DNA from: Emiliania huxleyi CCMP1516
Taxonomy: Eukaryota; Haptophyta; Isochrysidales; Noelaerhabdaceae
Direction of reading: 5' to 3'
Assembly (NCBI RefSeq): GCF_000372725.1
Contig: NW_005200881.1
Span: 710,850 to 774,849 of the forward strand
DNA length: 64,000 bases
The notes under the pieces are model-generated. The model did not search any database and was not told where the DNA came from. It worked only from the letters and a program-made list of their open reading frames with translations. Shown one piece after another: positions 20,486-29,272 of the stretch. Both the position numbers and the translations under genes were made by a program. How positions within the stretch are numbered: position 1 is the first letter of the stretch; every line of letters begins with the position of its first letter.

Positions 20486-21708
20486 CTATCTCGCAATTAG
20501 CCAAAGACAGGCCACCAGATCGAGTCGTCTCGTGGAACGAGTCGACGGTTTTCCGCCCATACGTAGATCTAGGTTGTCGATCAAACGGGGCACTTTGCGA
20601 GCCGCCTCCGTCCCGTCTCGCCTGGAAGGGGAAAGCGAGATAACGTGAGGGATATGCTTGGAGAAGGCGAGGTGGCTGGCGCTCTGTTTGCCGCCGCACG
20701 CGTCGCAACTCTTCGCGCAGAGGTCCTTGACCACCTCGAGCTCGCAGCCCCCGATGGCGAGCAGCTCGGCGCACGTGGCGGCGGGCAAGGCGAGCTTCTC
20801 CACAGCGGGTGCGAGAAGCTCCTCGGGGGTGTCGGTGCACTCGAAGTGATCGAGCTCCGCATGGCCGTCCGCCTCAAACAACATGCGCCCGTACGGCTCT
20901 GGCTCCGGCTCCGGCTCCGGCTCCCAATCGGGGCATGTGTGCTCTGGGAGGCCGGCCTCCGGCACTGGAGCCATCGCGCAGGGCAGGTTGGGCCGGGCGA
21001 TGCACTCCGACTTCGGGTAGCAGCACTTGATCTACAGGCCGGCCAGGATACTCACTCAACGGGGGGGGAGTCGAGAGGGGGGGGGGGGGGGGGGCTGCGG
21101 GAGTGTGTGGCGTGCACCTCATAGTCTCCATTCAGCGGCTCGCCGATGTGACCGCGGAGAATGAAGTGGTCCTCCTTCTCCGTCAGCATCGTCGGCGAGA
21201 GCAGGGGGTACGTCTTGTCGCCTCCACACGTCTTGCACGGGAGAACGACGTGATCCACGCCGTTCTCGTAGTTATCTGCAATCACCAGGGCGTCGCGGCA
21301 GGTTGCCACCGATGTTGCTGCGTTGATGGTGTAGTTCTGGCGCTGGCGCCCTTCGGAACCGTCCACATCTTGGAGTTCAATCTCCAAGAAGCCGCCCTGC
21401 ATCACGAGCTTGGTCTCGTGCACCGCGACGGGGCAGTCGTCCGCGGCGTTCTTGAGCGTGGAGAGCTGAGGTGTCATGGACGAGGTCGTCATGGAGGGCG
21501 CCTCCGTGTAGTTGATCGTCGAGATGATTGCCCCCCAAAGACAGATGGCGAGGAGGAGGACCTGGAAGACGGCCAGCGCCGCGAGCAGCGACCTGGACAA
21601 GGATGTGGAGGGAACGGGGCCCTGCGAGTTCCTCTTGAGCTCGGCGACCTCCGCCTCTAGCTCGGCGATCCTCGCGCTGGCCTCGACCAGCTGCGCGTCC
21701 GCGCCCAT
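20486..21708 (-). CDS. Coiled-coil, single-pass membrane protein with Cys-rich ShKT-like domain
   Basis: Two exons are supported. Exon 1 (21708-21118) begins MGADAQLVEASARIAELEAEVAELK, a short coiled coil, followed by a membrane span (LLAALAVFQVLLLAICLWGAIIS) and an extracytoplasmic-type region. The intron (21117-21032, GT-AG) contains a long G/C homopolymer. Exon 2 continues IKCCYPKSECIARPNLPCAM, an acidic EPEPEPEP stretch, and a Cys cluster (TCAELLAIGGCELEVVKDLCAKSCDACGG) resembling an ShKT domain. The tail after that domain is low complexity, and the real stop may come earlier through an unseen intron. Function unknown; architecture suggests a type II membrane protein with a small disulfide-rich lumenal domain. 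Confidence 0.6.
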
Positions 21709-21768
21709 AGCTCGAATGCCCGCCGCGTTGCCAATCCGCGTAAACTCAATTCTTTTACTCGCGAGTAA

Positions 21769-22060
21769 AAATTCTTTTGACCGCGCAAGATATGAAGGGT
21801 GGCTAAGGGCTCTGCTCGCAAGGCGCCCGCGTCGCAGACGCGGTACCATTGACAAATCTGCAATATACCCCCACACGAACAAATAGCAAAATCCGAATAC
21901 CGTGCACGAACTGCGTGATGTGCGCCGGGCCGCAAGCCTTCAGTGGTGCCAAGACATCCGTAAAGTTGAAGCCGAAAAACGTCCGCCAAATCCGAGCTAG
22001 CGAGCCCAGCGTGCCCGCGGCCGCCTCCCGCGCAGCACCGCCGCTGGGGACGACACGCTG
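21769..22060. repeat. Dispersed repeat family R3, uninterrupted copy
   Basis: Matches 40180-40240 plus 40836-41025 closely. Shared landmarks: gcgcccgcgtcgcagacgcggt, then accattgacaaatctgcaat, then ccccacacgaacaaatagc, then ggccgcctcccgcgcagcacc. In this copy the two halves are contiguous. It lies just upstream of the minus-strand ShKT-like gene and may include its promoter. Confidence 0.8.
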
Positions 22061-22158
22061 CGGAATCGGATCGAGCCCATGCACGGGCAAAGAAGGACGC
22101 TGCAGAAGCGGTTGGAGAGGCAGCTGGCGTCTGCCGTCACAACGAGTCCCAGCGCTGG

Positions 22159-22485
22159 TTGGACATGCGCGTCGGCTCGCCCGAGGACTGCTGTCGCGAC
22201 CCTCCCGTCGTGACGCAGCCTCCGACGAGCTCTGCAACCGAGGAGAGTGAGGGTGCGCCTCCCCTCACTGCTGGCCTGGCTGCGCACCGCCCCACTAAGC
22301 ACCCCCTCGAGCATCTCTACAAGCACAAGTACAAGGGCGACCTTCTCCAAGTCGTCAACACGCCCGGCGGCTCCGGCAAGACTTTAGCCTTGGCCACCCT
22401 CCTTGCGGAGCAGGAGGAGCTCCGCTCTCGGTCGGCAACGTGGCAGCTAGTCGAGAGACTCGGTAGTTGTGACCCCCCTGAGTGA
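22159..22485 (+). pseudogene. Short P-loop fragment resembling a PIF1-type helicase N-terminus
   Basis: The frame contains HLYKHKYKGDLLQVVNTPG followed by GSGKTLALATLL, i.e. a Walker A motif (GGSGKT) in a context like PIF1 or related superfamily 1 helicases. Nothing recognisable follows; the frame ends soon after. It lies directly downstream of repeat R3, so it may be debris of a helicase-encoding mobile element. Alternatively it is a chance or degenerate frame. Low confidence. Confidence 0.35.
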
Positions 22486-22902
22486 GGACAGGAGAGAGAG
22501 AGCTTTTGTGGTGTTGGTGTACGCAATAACGGGACAGGGTAGTCGTTCTCTCTAGCTCCCCTTCTAGCTCTCAGCATGAGCTGCGCCCTGTGTCCGACCC
22601 CTTTTGCGCAGCAACACCTTAAACTTTCAGGCCCTCCAAATTCGGGTCGGAGCGTAGCGGAGTGAGTGGGCCCCGAGTTTGAAAAGGGCGACGGACGCTT
22701 GCGTCCTAGCCTCCAACAACGCCTCCCCGGCGCAGAGGGGCCCCCGGAGGGATGCTCAACCGCTCCACGCCACGCCGCTTGCGGCGGTCCTATTCCCAGC
22801 TCCGCTGAGGGCCCGCGCGTTATTACTCGCCCGCGGTGGAAATTCTTTTTACCTTAAGGTACGTGGCGAACCAAACGGCATCGGCGCACTGGCGAGCATC
22901 TC
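22486..22902. other. Intergenic region
   Basis: No gene seen. A GA-rich patch (22490-22502) is followed by mixed sequence leading to the oxygenase gene; the 5' regulatory sequence of that gene is expected here. Confidence 0.4.
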
Positions 22903-23682
22903 ATGCAAAAGCATAGCGGCCGGGGTGTCTTCTGCTGCCTGATGACCGCCGCGCTGCCGGTAGTTCTCTACATGGCTTCGGATCCGCACACGGATCCAAA
23001 TCGGCGGCTACTACGAATGCAGCAGCTTATCCAATTCCCGCTGCAAGTTCGCCTGATTGACCATGTCAGCTTGCACCAGCCTGCAGGCTATGAGCTGACC
23101 ACAATCCCGCTTGAGATACAGCAGGTTCTTGCGGCCCTAGTAGACGATGCGCTAGGTGCAGGCCACGTTGGCGCTCCGTTTCATCACCATGTCGTCGACG
23201 GTCGAGCGACGGCACTGCCGCTCCCGCGTAACCTAGCTGCCCTACTCCGGGCGCTCATGCAGCCCAAGCTCGAAGAGTTCTGTGGCTGTGCACTGCAGAA
23301 TGGCATCGTGCACGGTATTCGCGTGTACCATCCCGGCGCGCTGCTCTTGCCGCACGCCGACTGGCCCCACGCATGGGTTGTGTCTGCAACACTGAACGTG
23401 CGCCGGAACGTGACACTTCCGGACTGGCCATTTGAGTTACGCGGCCGTGATGGTAGAGCTACGCGTTTCGCACACCGTGAGGGCCAGGCCCTCATGTACG
23501 AAGCCTCGCGCTTGCTGCACAGTCGGCCAGAGCCCCTCAGAGGAGGTGTGTATGCGGCGGTCTTCATTGGCTTCACTCCTGTCGGCTACCCAAACATTCC
23601 GAGCGCGGGCATCGCGACGCGAGCGATCGTCACAAGCGTGATGGGCATGCAGCAGCTTGGCCTAAGGCTCGGACTGCTCTAG
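22903..23682 (+). CDS. 2-oxoglutarate/Fe(II) dioxygenase, prolyl 4-hydroxylase-like
   Basis: Intronless, 259 residues. The N-terminus MQKHSGRGVFCCLMTAALPVVLYMAS is a probable signal peptide or membrane anchor. The double-stranded beta-helix core is visible: VYHPGALLLPHADW (HxD iron ligands), a hydrophobic strand, then ASRLLHSRPEPLRGGVYAAVFIGF with the distal His ligand and the Arg that would hold 2-oxoglutarate. This is the prolyl 4-hydroxylase layout, so hydroxylation of proline (or another residue) in secretory-pathway proteins is the likely activity. Stop TAG at 23680. Confidence 0.75.
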   Translation: MQKHSGRGVFCCLMTAALPVVLYMASDPHTDPNRRLLRMQQLIQFPLQVRLIDHVSLHQPAGYELTTIPLEIQQVLAALVDDALGAGHVGAPFHHHVVDGRATALPLPRNLAALLRALMQPKLEEFCGCALQNGIVHGIRVYHPGALLLPHADWPHAWVVSATLNVRRNVTLPDWPFELRGRDGRATRFAHREGQALMYEASRLLHSRPEPLRGGVYAAVFIGFTPVGYPNIPSAGIATRAIVTSVMGMQQLGLRLGLL

Positions 23683-24037
23683 TGTGTATGGATCTCATTG
23701 TGCTGTGTGCAGTGGAAGCTGATAAAAAAACACCTGTCCTGTGTGCAGCCCGAATGGCGAATCCCCGAAAAACGCCTTTTTACTGGGCCAATAATATTGA
23801 ATTGGGCAATGACCGTAAACCGAGGCCGGGGGGTGGTAGAGGACACTCTCCCGAGTCTAGCCCACCTAGCCCGCATCGAAAATCCCATACGCATACCACG
23901 GTACGTTTCTCGTTTGAGGATATTCTGAATTCTCCACACAGCGAGACACGATCGTTCGGTTGCATTTTTTGGGTGTGTTCGGTATTAAAGAATAAACGCC
24001 AAGTTAGCCCCATATAGCACCGGGGTGACCGTCCGGA
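23683..24037. other. Convergent intergenic region
   Basis: Tail-to-tail between the oxygenase and the PTC7-like gene. More AT-rich than its surroundings. A possible AATAAA-like signal (ttaaagaataaacg, about 23983-23997) is present. No gene seen. Confidence 0.5.
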
Positions 24038-25497
24038 CTAATAAGAGTCGACGTACTCGAGGTTTCCGAGCCGCCGCCGCAGCCCCGCTGGCGGCGGCCC
24101 GGCCCGCACCACGCCAGCGAGCACGGCGACGTCGTCCCGCTTGCCGCCGTGGAAAGTGTACCTGTTCACGGGTGGCGGCGTGGTGGAGAGACGCCCGACT
24201 GGCATACTCGCAGCTCTGGCGCCGAAGGGAGGCGAACACACCCCTCCTGCGCCGCCGCCGCGGCGAAGGGTGTCGGCAGGCCCTCCTACACGACATGTCT
24301 ACCTCCTCAGCCCTCGCGCAAACTCCGGCGAATGCGTGCTCAACTCTGCCCCTCGCCTCGTCCTCGCGCGCGCCCGTGGCGGCGGCAGCCTCGCCGATGG
24401 CGGCGGCGAGCGCGTCGACGGCTTCGCGCGCCGCGGCTTCGTCTGCCGCCTGTAGCTGCGGCACCCTCCGTGCAACCTGCGAGTGTGATGCCCGGCCGGT
24501 GAGCACGGAAGATGCTTACTGGAGGCGCCCCGTCGCGCGCGCCTCCATCTGCAGCGCCGAGTCGAAGAGGTTGTCGAGCACACCTGCTGCTCGGCAGAGG
24601 TGTGAAGCGACGCTGTTCCACAGCCGCGCGCCGAGAGAGCTTGAGTCAAGAACACGCCGTCCGTCGCGACGAGCAGCACGTCGCCTGTTCACGCGCGTGC
24701 CGACCGTGAAGAGACGCTCTTCACGCCGTTGGTCGCACGCCGCGGTGGGGGGCACCTACGCGCGCCGTCGCGCGTACCTCGTCCGCGTCAGCCGCCTGAT
24801 CGCGAGTGATCTCGAGCGTGACCTCGACCAATCTCGGCCGATCTCGGCCGATCTCGGCCGATCTCGATTTGTCTTCTGCGCCAGCCGCCTGCTCCATCTC
24901 GCCGTCGAGCTGGTACGGGCAGTTGAAGTAGTGCGTCTGCTCCGCCGTCCGCAGCACCTGTGCCACCGCAGAGGTGTGAAGAGGAGCCTGGTCCTGGAGG
25001 TGCGCGTCTGCTCCTGCCGTCGTCCGCAGCACCACGCGAGGCCAGGCGACCGTCCCGCCCGCGCGGAAGCGGCGCGCCGCAGGCCGCAGCAGCATCGCGC
25101 CGCAGTCGCCGATGTTGAGGAGGCGCAGCGTCGCGCCCTCCGGCTCAAGCTGACCGACCAGCAGCGTCGAAGACCCCGCCACCGGCGCCTCACGCAGCCG
25201 CTGCGCCGTCCCTGCGAGGACGGCCCGAAGCGCCTCGCACGAGCCGTCGAGCCGCTCGTCGCAGGAGCGAAGCAGCGCACGGGAGAACTCGCCCGGGTCG
25301 ACGAAGGCGCTCGCGGAGCCGCCCACGCCGTCCGCAACTCCAAATGTGCCTTTGGCCTCATCGCAGAAGAAGGCGTCCTCGCCGCCCTTGGCCGCCTTGC
25401 TCGGGTGCGGGATGCCGCACGCGCCGAAGAGCAGGTGCAGGCTGCGCGAAGGCTGGCGAGCTAGTGGCCCAGACGGGAGGCGTAGGGTCCCGAGCAT
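24038..25497 (-). CDS. PP2C-family protein phosphatase, PTC7-like (mitochondrial type)
   Basis: Starts MLGTLRLPSGPLARQPSRSLHLLF, an Arg/Ser-rich leader compatible with mitochondrial import. Motifs follow the PTC7 order: GEDAFF, FGVADGVGGSASAFVDPGEFSRALL, LLNIGDCGAMLLR, EQTHYFNCPYQL, GDVLLVATDGVF, DNLFDSALQME, and a final GGKRDDVAVLAGVV. Mn/Mg-binding Asp residues are present (EDAFF, ADGVGG, ATDGVF, GGKRDD). Best-supported introns: 25032-24958 (GT-AG, flanked by a long direct repeat) and 24241-24162 (GT-AG, hairpin end). Others with likely GC donors lie after EMEQAAG, after TDGVF, after LQME and after AREDE. Yeast PTC7 regulates coenzyme Q synthesis; the same role here is inference. Stop TAG at 24038. 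Confidence 0.8.
24958..25032 (-). mobile_element. Introner-like element (PTC7-like intron 1) with ~28-bp target duplication
   Basis: Read on the minus strand, the intron starts at gtgctgcggacgacgg and ends ...cacag, and the next exon starts gtgctgcggacggcgg. The duplication continues through agcagacgc, about 25 of 29 positions. The family core ctcctcttcacacc is present. Excision restores RVVLRTAEQTHYFN. Confidence 0.8.
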
Positions 25498-25626
25498 GGA
25501 TCGTCTTGGTAAGGCGCTTATACGAGCGTCATCTTGTAGTGAACAGGCCGAGTTCGCGGTTTGAGCGCCGCAGCTGTGAATAAATTAGTATCTCGAAATA
25601 CTAGAGACCAAGCGCCCTCTCCCCGT

Positions 25627-26900
25627 CTAATCACTCCTCGTCGTCCGAGTGGCTGAGCTCGAGACCGAGACGCTCAGGATTGGGTCGGAACACGAGCTTG
25701 TCCATGTCCACACTCTGGTCGTCGTCGTCCATACGATTAGCTTCGCCGGCGACACACTGTACCCGTTGACGAGCCGCTTGAGCGTGGCCAGAGCTTGTAC
25801 AAAGCGACGGCAAGCAGGATTAGGCCTGCGACTGCGTAGATGCTCCACATACAGGGTCGGGCTTGCTCGGGCCTCGGCGAAGAAGTCTCCTTGGCGCTTG
25901 GCTGCGTAACTAGTTTTCATAGTGAAAACCGGCGATTTCGAAGCGCCCGTGGCGGTTCGCGAGAAGGAGGGAGAGAGAGCGTTTGAGTGAGGGGCTCACG
26001 GCAAGGACACCGACCGAGGTCCGAGGGTGTTCGTTGACCGTAACCAAGACGTTATGCGTCCACGGCTGTAGCTCCCATCCGGACGAGGTGACGTCATCCA
26101 CCTCCACCCCCCACTCCCCCCCCGACCACGCCCCCCCCACCACTCTGGGTGCGGTCTCGAAGAGCGTCGACATGGTGAGCGCCGAGGTGAGCGCCTCGCC
26201 TCTCAATCCGAACGCGTCTCTCAGCCACGCCCTCAGCTCCGGGACGATCTGTGCCACGATCCGCAGCGGGCCGCGATTCCCGGACCGCCTCGGAACACAC
26301 CCGGACAGCCGCAGCGGGCAACCGCTGTGCTCCAGGCCACGTCCGACTCGCCCACACCGCAGCGAGGCAAGTAAATAAATAAATAAATACAAAGGACATC
26401 CCAAGCTAGGGCTGGGTCGAGGACAGACACGTCCCCACCTTTGCAGGATTTTGCAAAAGCGAGGGGGGAGGGCGCATCGCCGCGCGGAGAGGGCTGGGCA
26501 CAGGGCACAGGGGATCTCTCTCGCATAGGATATGCACTCGGCGGCACGAGGGCAAGGCTGGGCGTCCTATGTTTGTGCTCCCCCCCGGACCCCTCGCTCT
26601 CGGGCACTAACCATCTGACCACTCATCGACGGGGCTTGGCGAGCGGCCGCGCTGCGGGGCAGGGCTGGTGAGAATGGGCTCTGGCCACTCGCCCGTGCGG
26701 TTGTAACCGCGCATCAGCCGAACGGAGGCCTCGACCGCCCCTCGCGGCAAGCTCTCGAGCATCTCGAGCAGCTCGCCCGCCGCCATCGCCGCCTCGAACT
26801 GCTCCCTCATGCCGAGCGCGCCGCATACCCTGCGGACCGCCTCCTGCTGCACCTCAGCGAGGCAAGTCGCTCTTTCCAGAGGGCAAGTCAAAATCTTTTT
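25627..26900 (-). CDS. Unknown multi-exon protein (boundaries approximate)
   Basis: I see coding character in three stretches but could not complete the gene. (1) 26880-26610: a helical segment EAVRRVCGALGMREQFEAAM...ASVRLMRGYNRTGEWPEP, followed by a plausible GT donor (gatg|gttagt). (2) about 26270-25920: IVPELRAWLRDAFGLRGEAL, then VTSSGWELQPWTHNVLVTVN and LKRSLSLLLANRHGRFEIAG. (3) about 25740-25631: an acidic terminus MDDDDQSVDMDKLVFRPNPERLGLELSHSDDEE. The family is not recognised. The start is not fixed; it is divergent from the aminopeptidase gene, with only ~60-100 bp between. A 15-bp sequence (cagcgaggcaagt) occurs at both about 26356 and 26855, possibly another intron-flanking duplication. 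Confidence 0.4.
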
Positions 26901-26960
26901 CCACGCGCCGCGGAAACCCAGGCTGAGTTGCCACCGCGACGAACGTGCATCAACACACAC

Positions 26961-28698
26961 ATGCTCTCCACCCGGGTCCGCGCCGTCGCCTTCGCGGTAC
27001 TGCTGCCCCACGGCTCCTGCTTCGCTTTGAAGCGGCCTCGCGGCCGCGCGAGCATTCACATGCAGGTGGGCGGCGCGTTTCCGAGTGCGGAGCGGTGGAA
27101 GCAGCACCTCCTGAGCGAGCCTCCTCCGGCGGAGACGCCGGCGGTGCCGGTGCTCGTGCTGCAACAGGAGGAGTATGCCGACTGGCTCGCCGCGCAGTCC
27201 GACGAGCGGCAGGCATATCTCGCCGCGGCGGGCCTCTCCACCTTCAAGGACGATAAGCTCGTGCTGCTGCCGGAGAAGAGGCGCCTCGCGCCCAGGAAGC
27301 CTTCTGGCCAACGCCTTCGCTGACGAGTCGCTAGTCACTGCTAGGTGGGCCTTCCTGACGAAGAATGCATCGTCGCTCTTCGCCTTCTCGTCGCTGCCCT
27401 CGCGGCTGCCCACCGACGCCACCTACGCGCTCGAGTCCTCGCTGCCTCTGCCGCCGACCGCCGCCCTGTCGTGGGGACTCGGGTGCTACTCGTTCGATGC
27501 GTGCAAGGGCTCGCTCACGCGCAAGCGCAACGAGGGCGCGCCCCCCAAGTTCGCGAGCTTGGTGGTGCCCGGCGCGTGCGACGCGACCGACACGGCGACG
27601 GCGCTGAGCGGGACGTTCCTCTGCCGTGACCTGATCAACGCGCCCGCCGCCGACATGGGCCCCGCGGAGCTGGAGTCCGCCACGCGCTCGCTCGCCGCCG
27701 CGTGCGGTGCGAGCGTCTCCACCGTCGAGGGCGAGGCGCTCCTGCAGGGCTACCCGCAGATCCACGCCGTGGGCCGCGCGGCGGCCGACGCGAGGCAGCC
27801 GCGGCTCATCGACCTGACCTGGGGCGAGGAGGGCGCGCCGAAGGTGACGCTCGTCGGGAAGGGCGTCTGCTTTGATACGGGCGGGCTCGACATCAAGCCG
27901 GCGAGTGCGATGCTCACGATGAAGAAGGACATGGGAGGCGCCGCGCACGTCCTCGGCTTGGCGAGTATGGTGATGCGCGCCAAGCTGCCTGTCCGACTGC
28001 GCGTCCTCGTCGCTGCCGTCGAGAACTCGATCTCCGGCGACGCCTTCCGGCCGGGCGACGTGCTCGTCGCGCGCAACGGCAAGACCACCGAGATCGGCAA
28101 CACAGACGCCGAGGGGAGGCTCGTGCTCGCTGACGCACTCGTGGAGGCGTGCGCCGAGCAGCAGGCACCCCCCGCCCTCAGAGGCGCCTCTTCACACGGC
28201 TGGCCGTGGAGACAGGCGTGCGCCGAGCAGCCGGAGCTCGTGGTCGACTGCGCGACGCTCACCGGCGCGGGGCGGGTGGCCCTCGGCACCGACGTGCCCG
28301 CCCTCTTCTGCAACGACGCGGGGGTCGACGTCGCCGAGCAGCTCGTGGCCGCCTCCGCCTCCGAGCAAGACCAGGTGTGGCGGCTGCCCCTGTGGCCCGG
28401 CTACCGCGAGCAGATCGACTCCAAGGTGGCCGACCTGAAGAACATCGGTGCGGGTCCGTACGGCGGCGCCATCACCGCCGCCCTCTACCTGAACGAGTTT
28501 GTCGAGGCGCCGGAGGACGGAGCCGACGGCGGCCCGGACGAGGCGGCGGAGACGGCGCAGCCTCCTCCGTGGCTCCACCTGGACATGATGGCGTACAACA
28601 CGGGCTCCAAGCCGGGCAGGCCCGAGGGTGGCGAGGCGATGGGGATGCGCGCCCTCTACCGGCTGATCGAAAGGCGATGGGGCAGCGCGGCCAAGTGA
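26961..28698 (+). CDS. Leucyl aminopeptidase, peptidase family M17
   Basis: Zinc-dependent cytosolic/organellar exopeptidase family. Start at ATG 26961 gives MLSTRVRAVAFAVLLPHGSCFALKRPRGR, a hydrophobic leader with basic residues that may target a plastid or mitochondrion. Intron 1 is 27281-27344 (GC-AG); intron 2 is 28147-28215. Catalytic-core motifs are intact: VTLVGKGVCFDTGGLDIKP, MKKDMGGAAHVLG, NTDAEGRLVLADAL and VVDCATLTGA. The C-terminal GRPEGGEAMGMRAL is like bacterial members. Without intron 2 the sequence reads LVEACAEQPELVVD, the family's normal length. Both introns are 64-69 bp. Note that intron 2 can also be read through in frame, duplicating ACAEQ. Confidence 0.9.
28147..28215 (+). 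mobile_element. Introner-like element (aminopeptidase intron 2), exact 16-bp duplication
   Basis: gcgtgcgccgagcagc occurs at 28147-28162 and again at 28216-28231. Between them is the family core gcgcctcttcacac...gtggagacag. The donor implied by the protein is GC. The length is a multiple of three, so retention would insert 23 residues without a frame change. Confidence 0.85.
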
Positions 28699-29272
28699 GC
28701 GGCGCGGGAGGGGAGGGGAAGGGGGGAGGGCTTGCAGCTTGACGCTCCTGCCGCTGGTCGTCTGACCTTCTCTCGCTTCGGGCCTTTCTCTCAGCGACGC
28801 TGCAGACGGAGGCATGCGTGGCCGTGGGCTGACGAGAGATTCGCACCGATCTCCGGCCGCGGTGTGCGAGAATACATTCGTGAGATGGGCGCCTCGAAGA
28901 GAAAAGGTACATGCAGCAAAATCTCCTCTCGGTCTCGCTCCCCCGGGCGACACCCCGAGCACGTGCCCGTCCCGGTTGGACAGGGTCAGGGAGGATTCGG
29001 CTTTTTTTTCACCGCTTGTTGGGACACAGTCGATAAAGGTTAACGCCGTACTGACCACGCACGGCATCAAATCAATCTCCCAATCCGCCATGGACGATCC
29101 TGGATGCAATCGCTTTAAATGGGCCGGAATCTCGTGTGTGAACCGAGAACGCCTTGAGAGTTGTAATTGTGAGAGAGAGTCACGTACTACTACTATCGTA
29201 TAATACACGTATCACGCTGCCTGACTCTGTTCTCTAACAGGCAAGTGGCAACCTGCTTTTTCACAGGCAGTG
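28699..29272. other. Convergent intergenic region
   Basis: Tail-to-tail between the aminopeptidase and the next minus-strand gene. No gene found; sequence is GC-rich near the aminopeptidase and more balanced after 28900. Confidence 0.5.
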
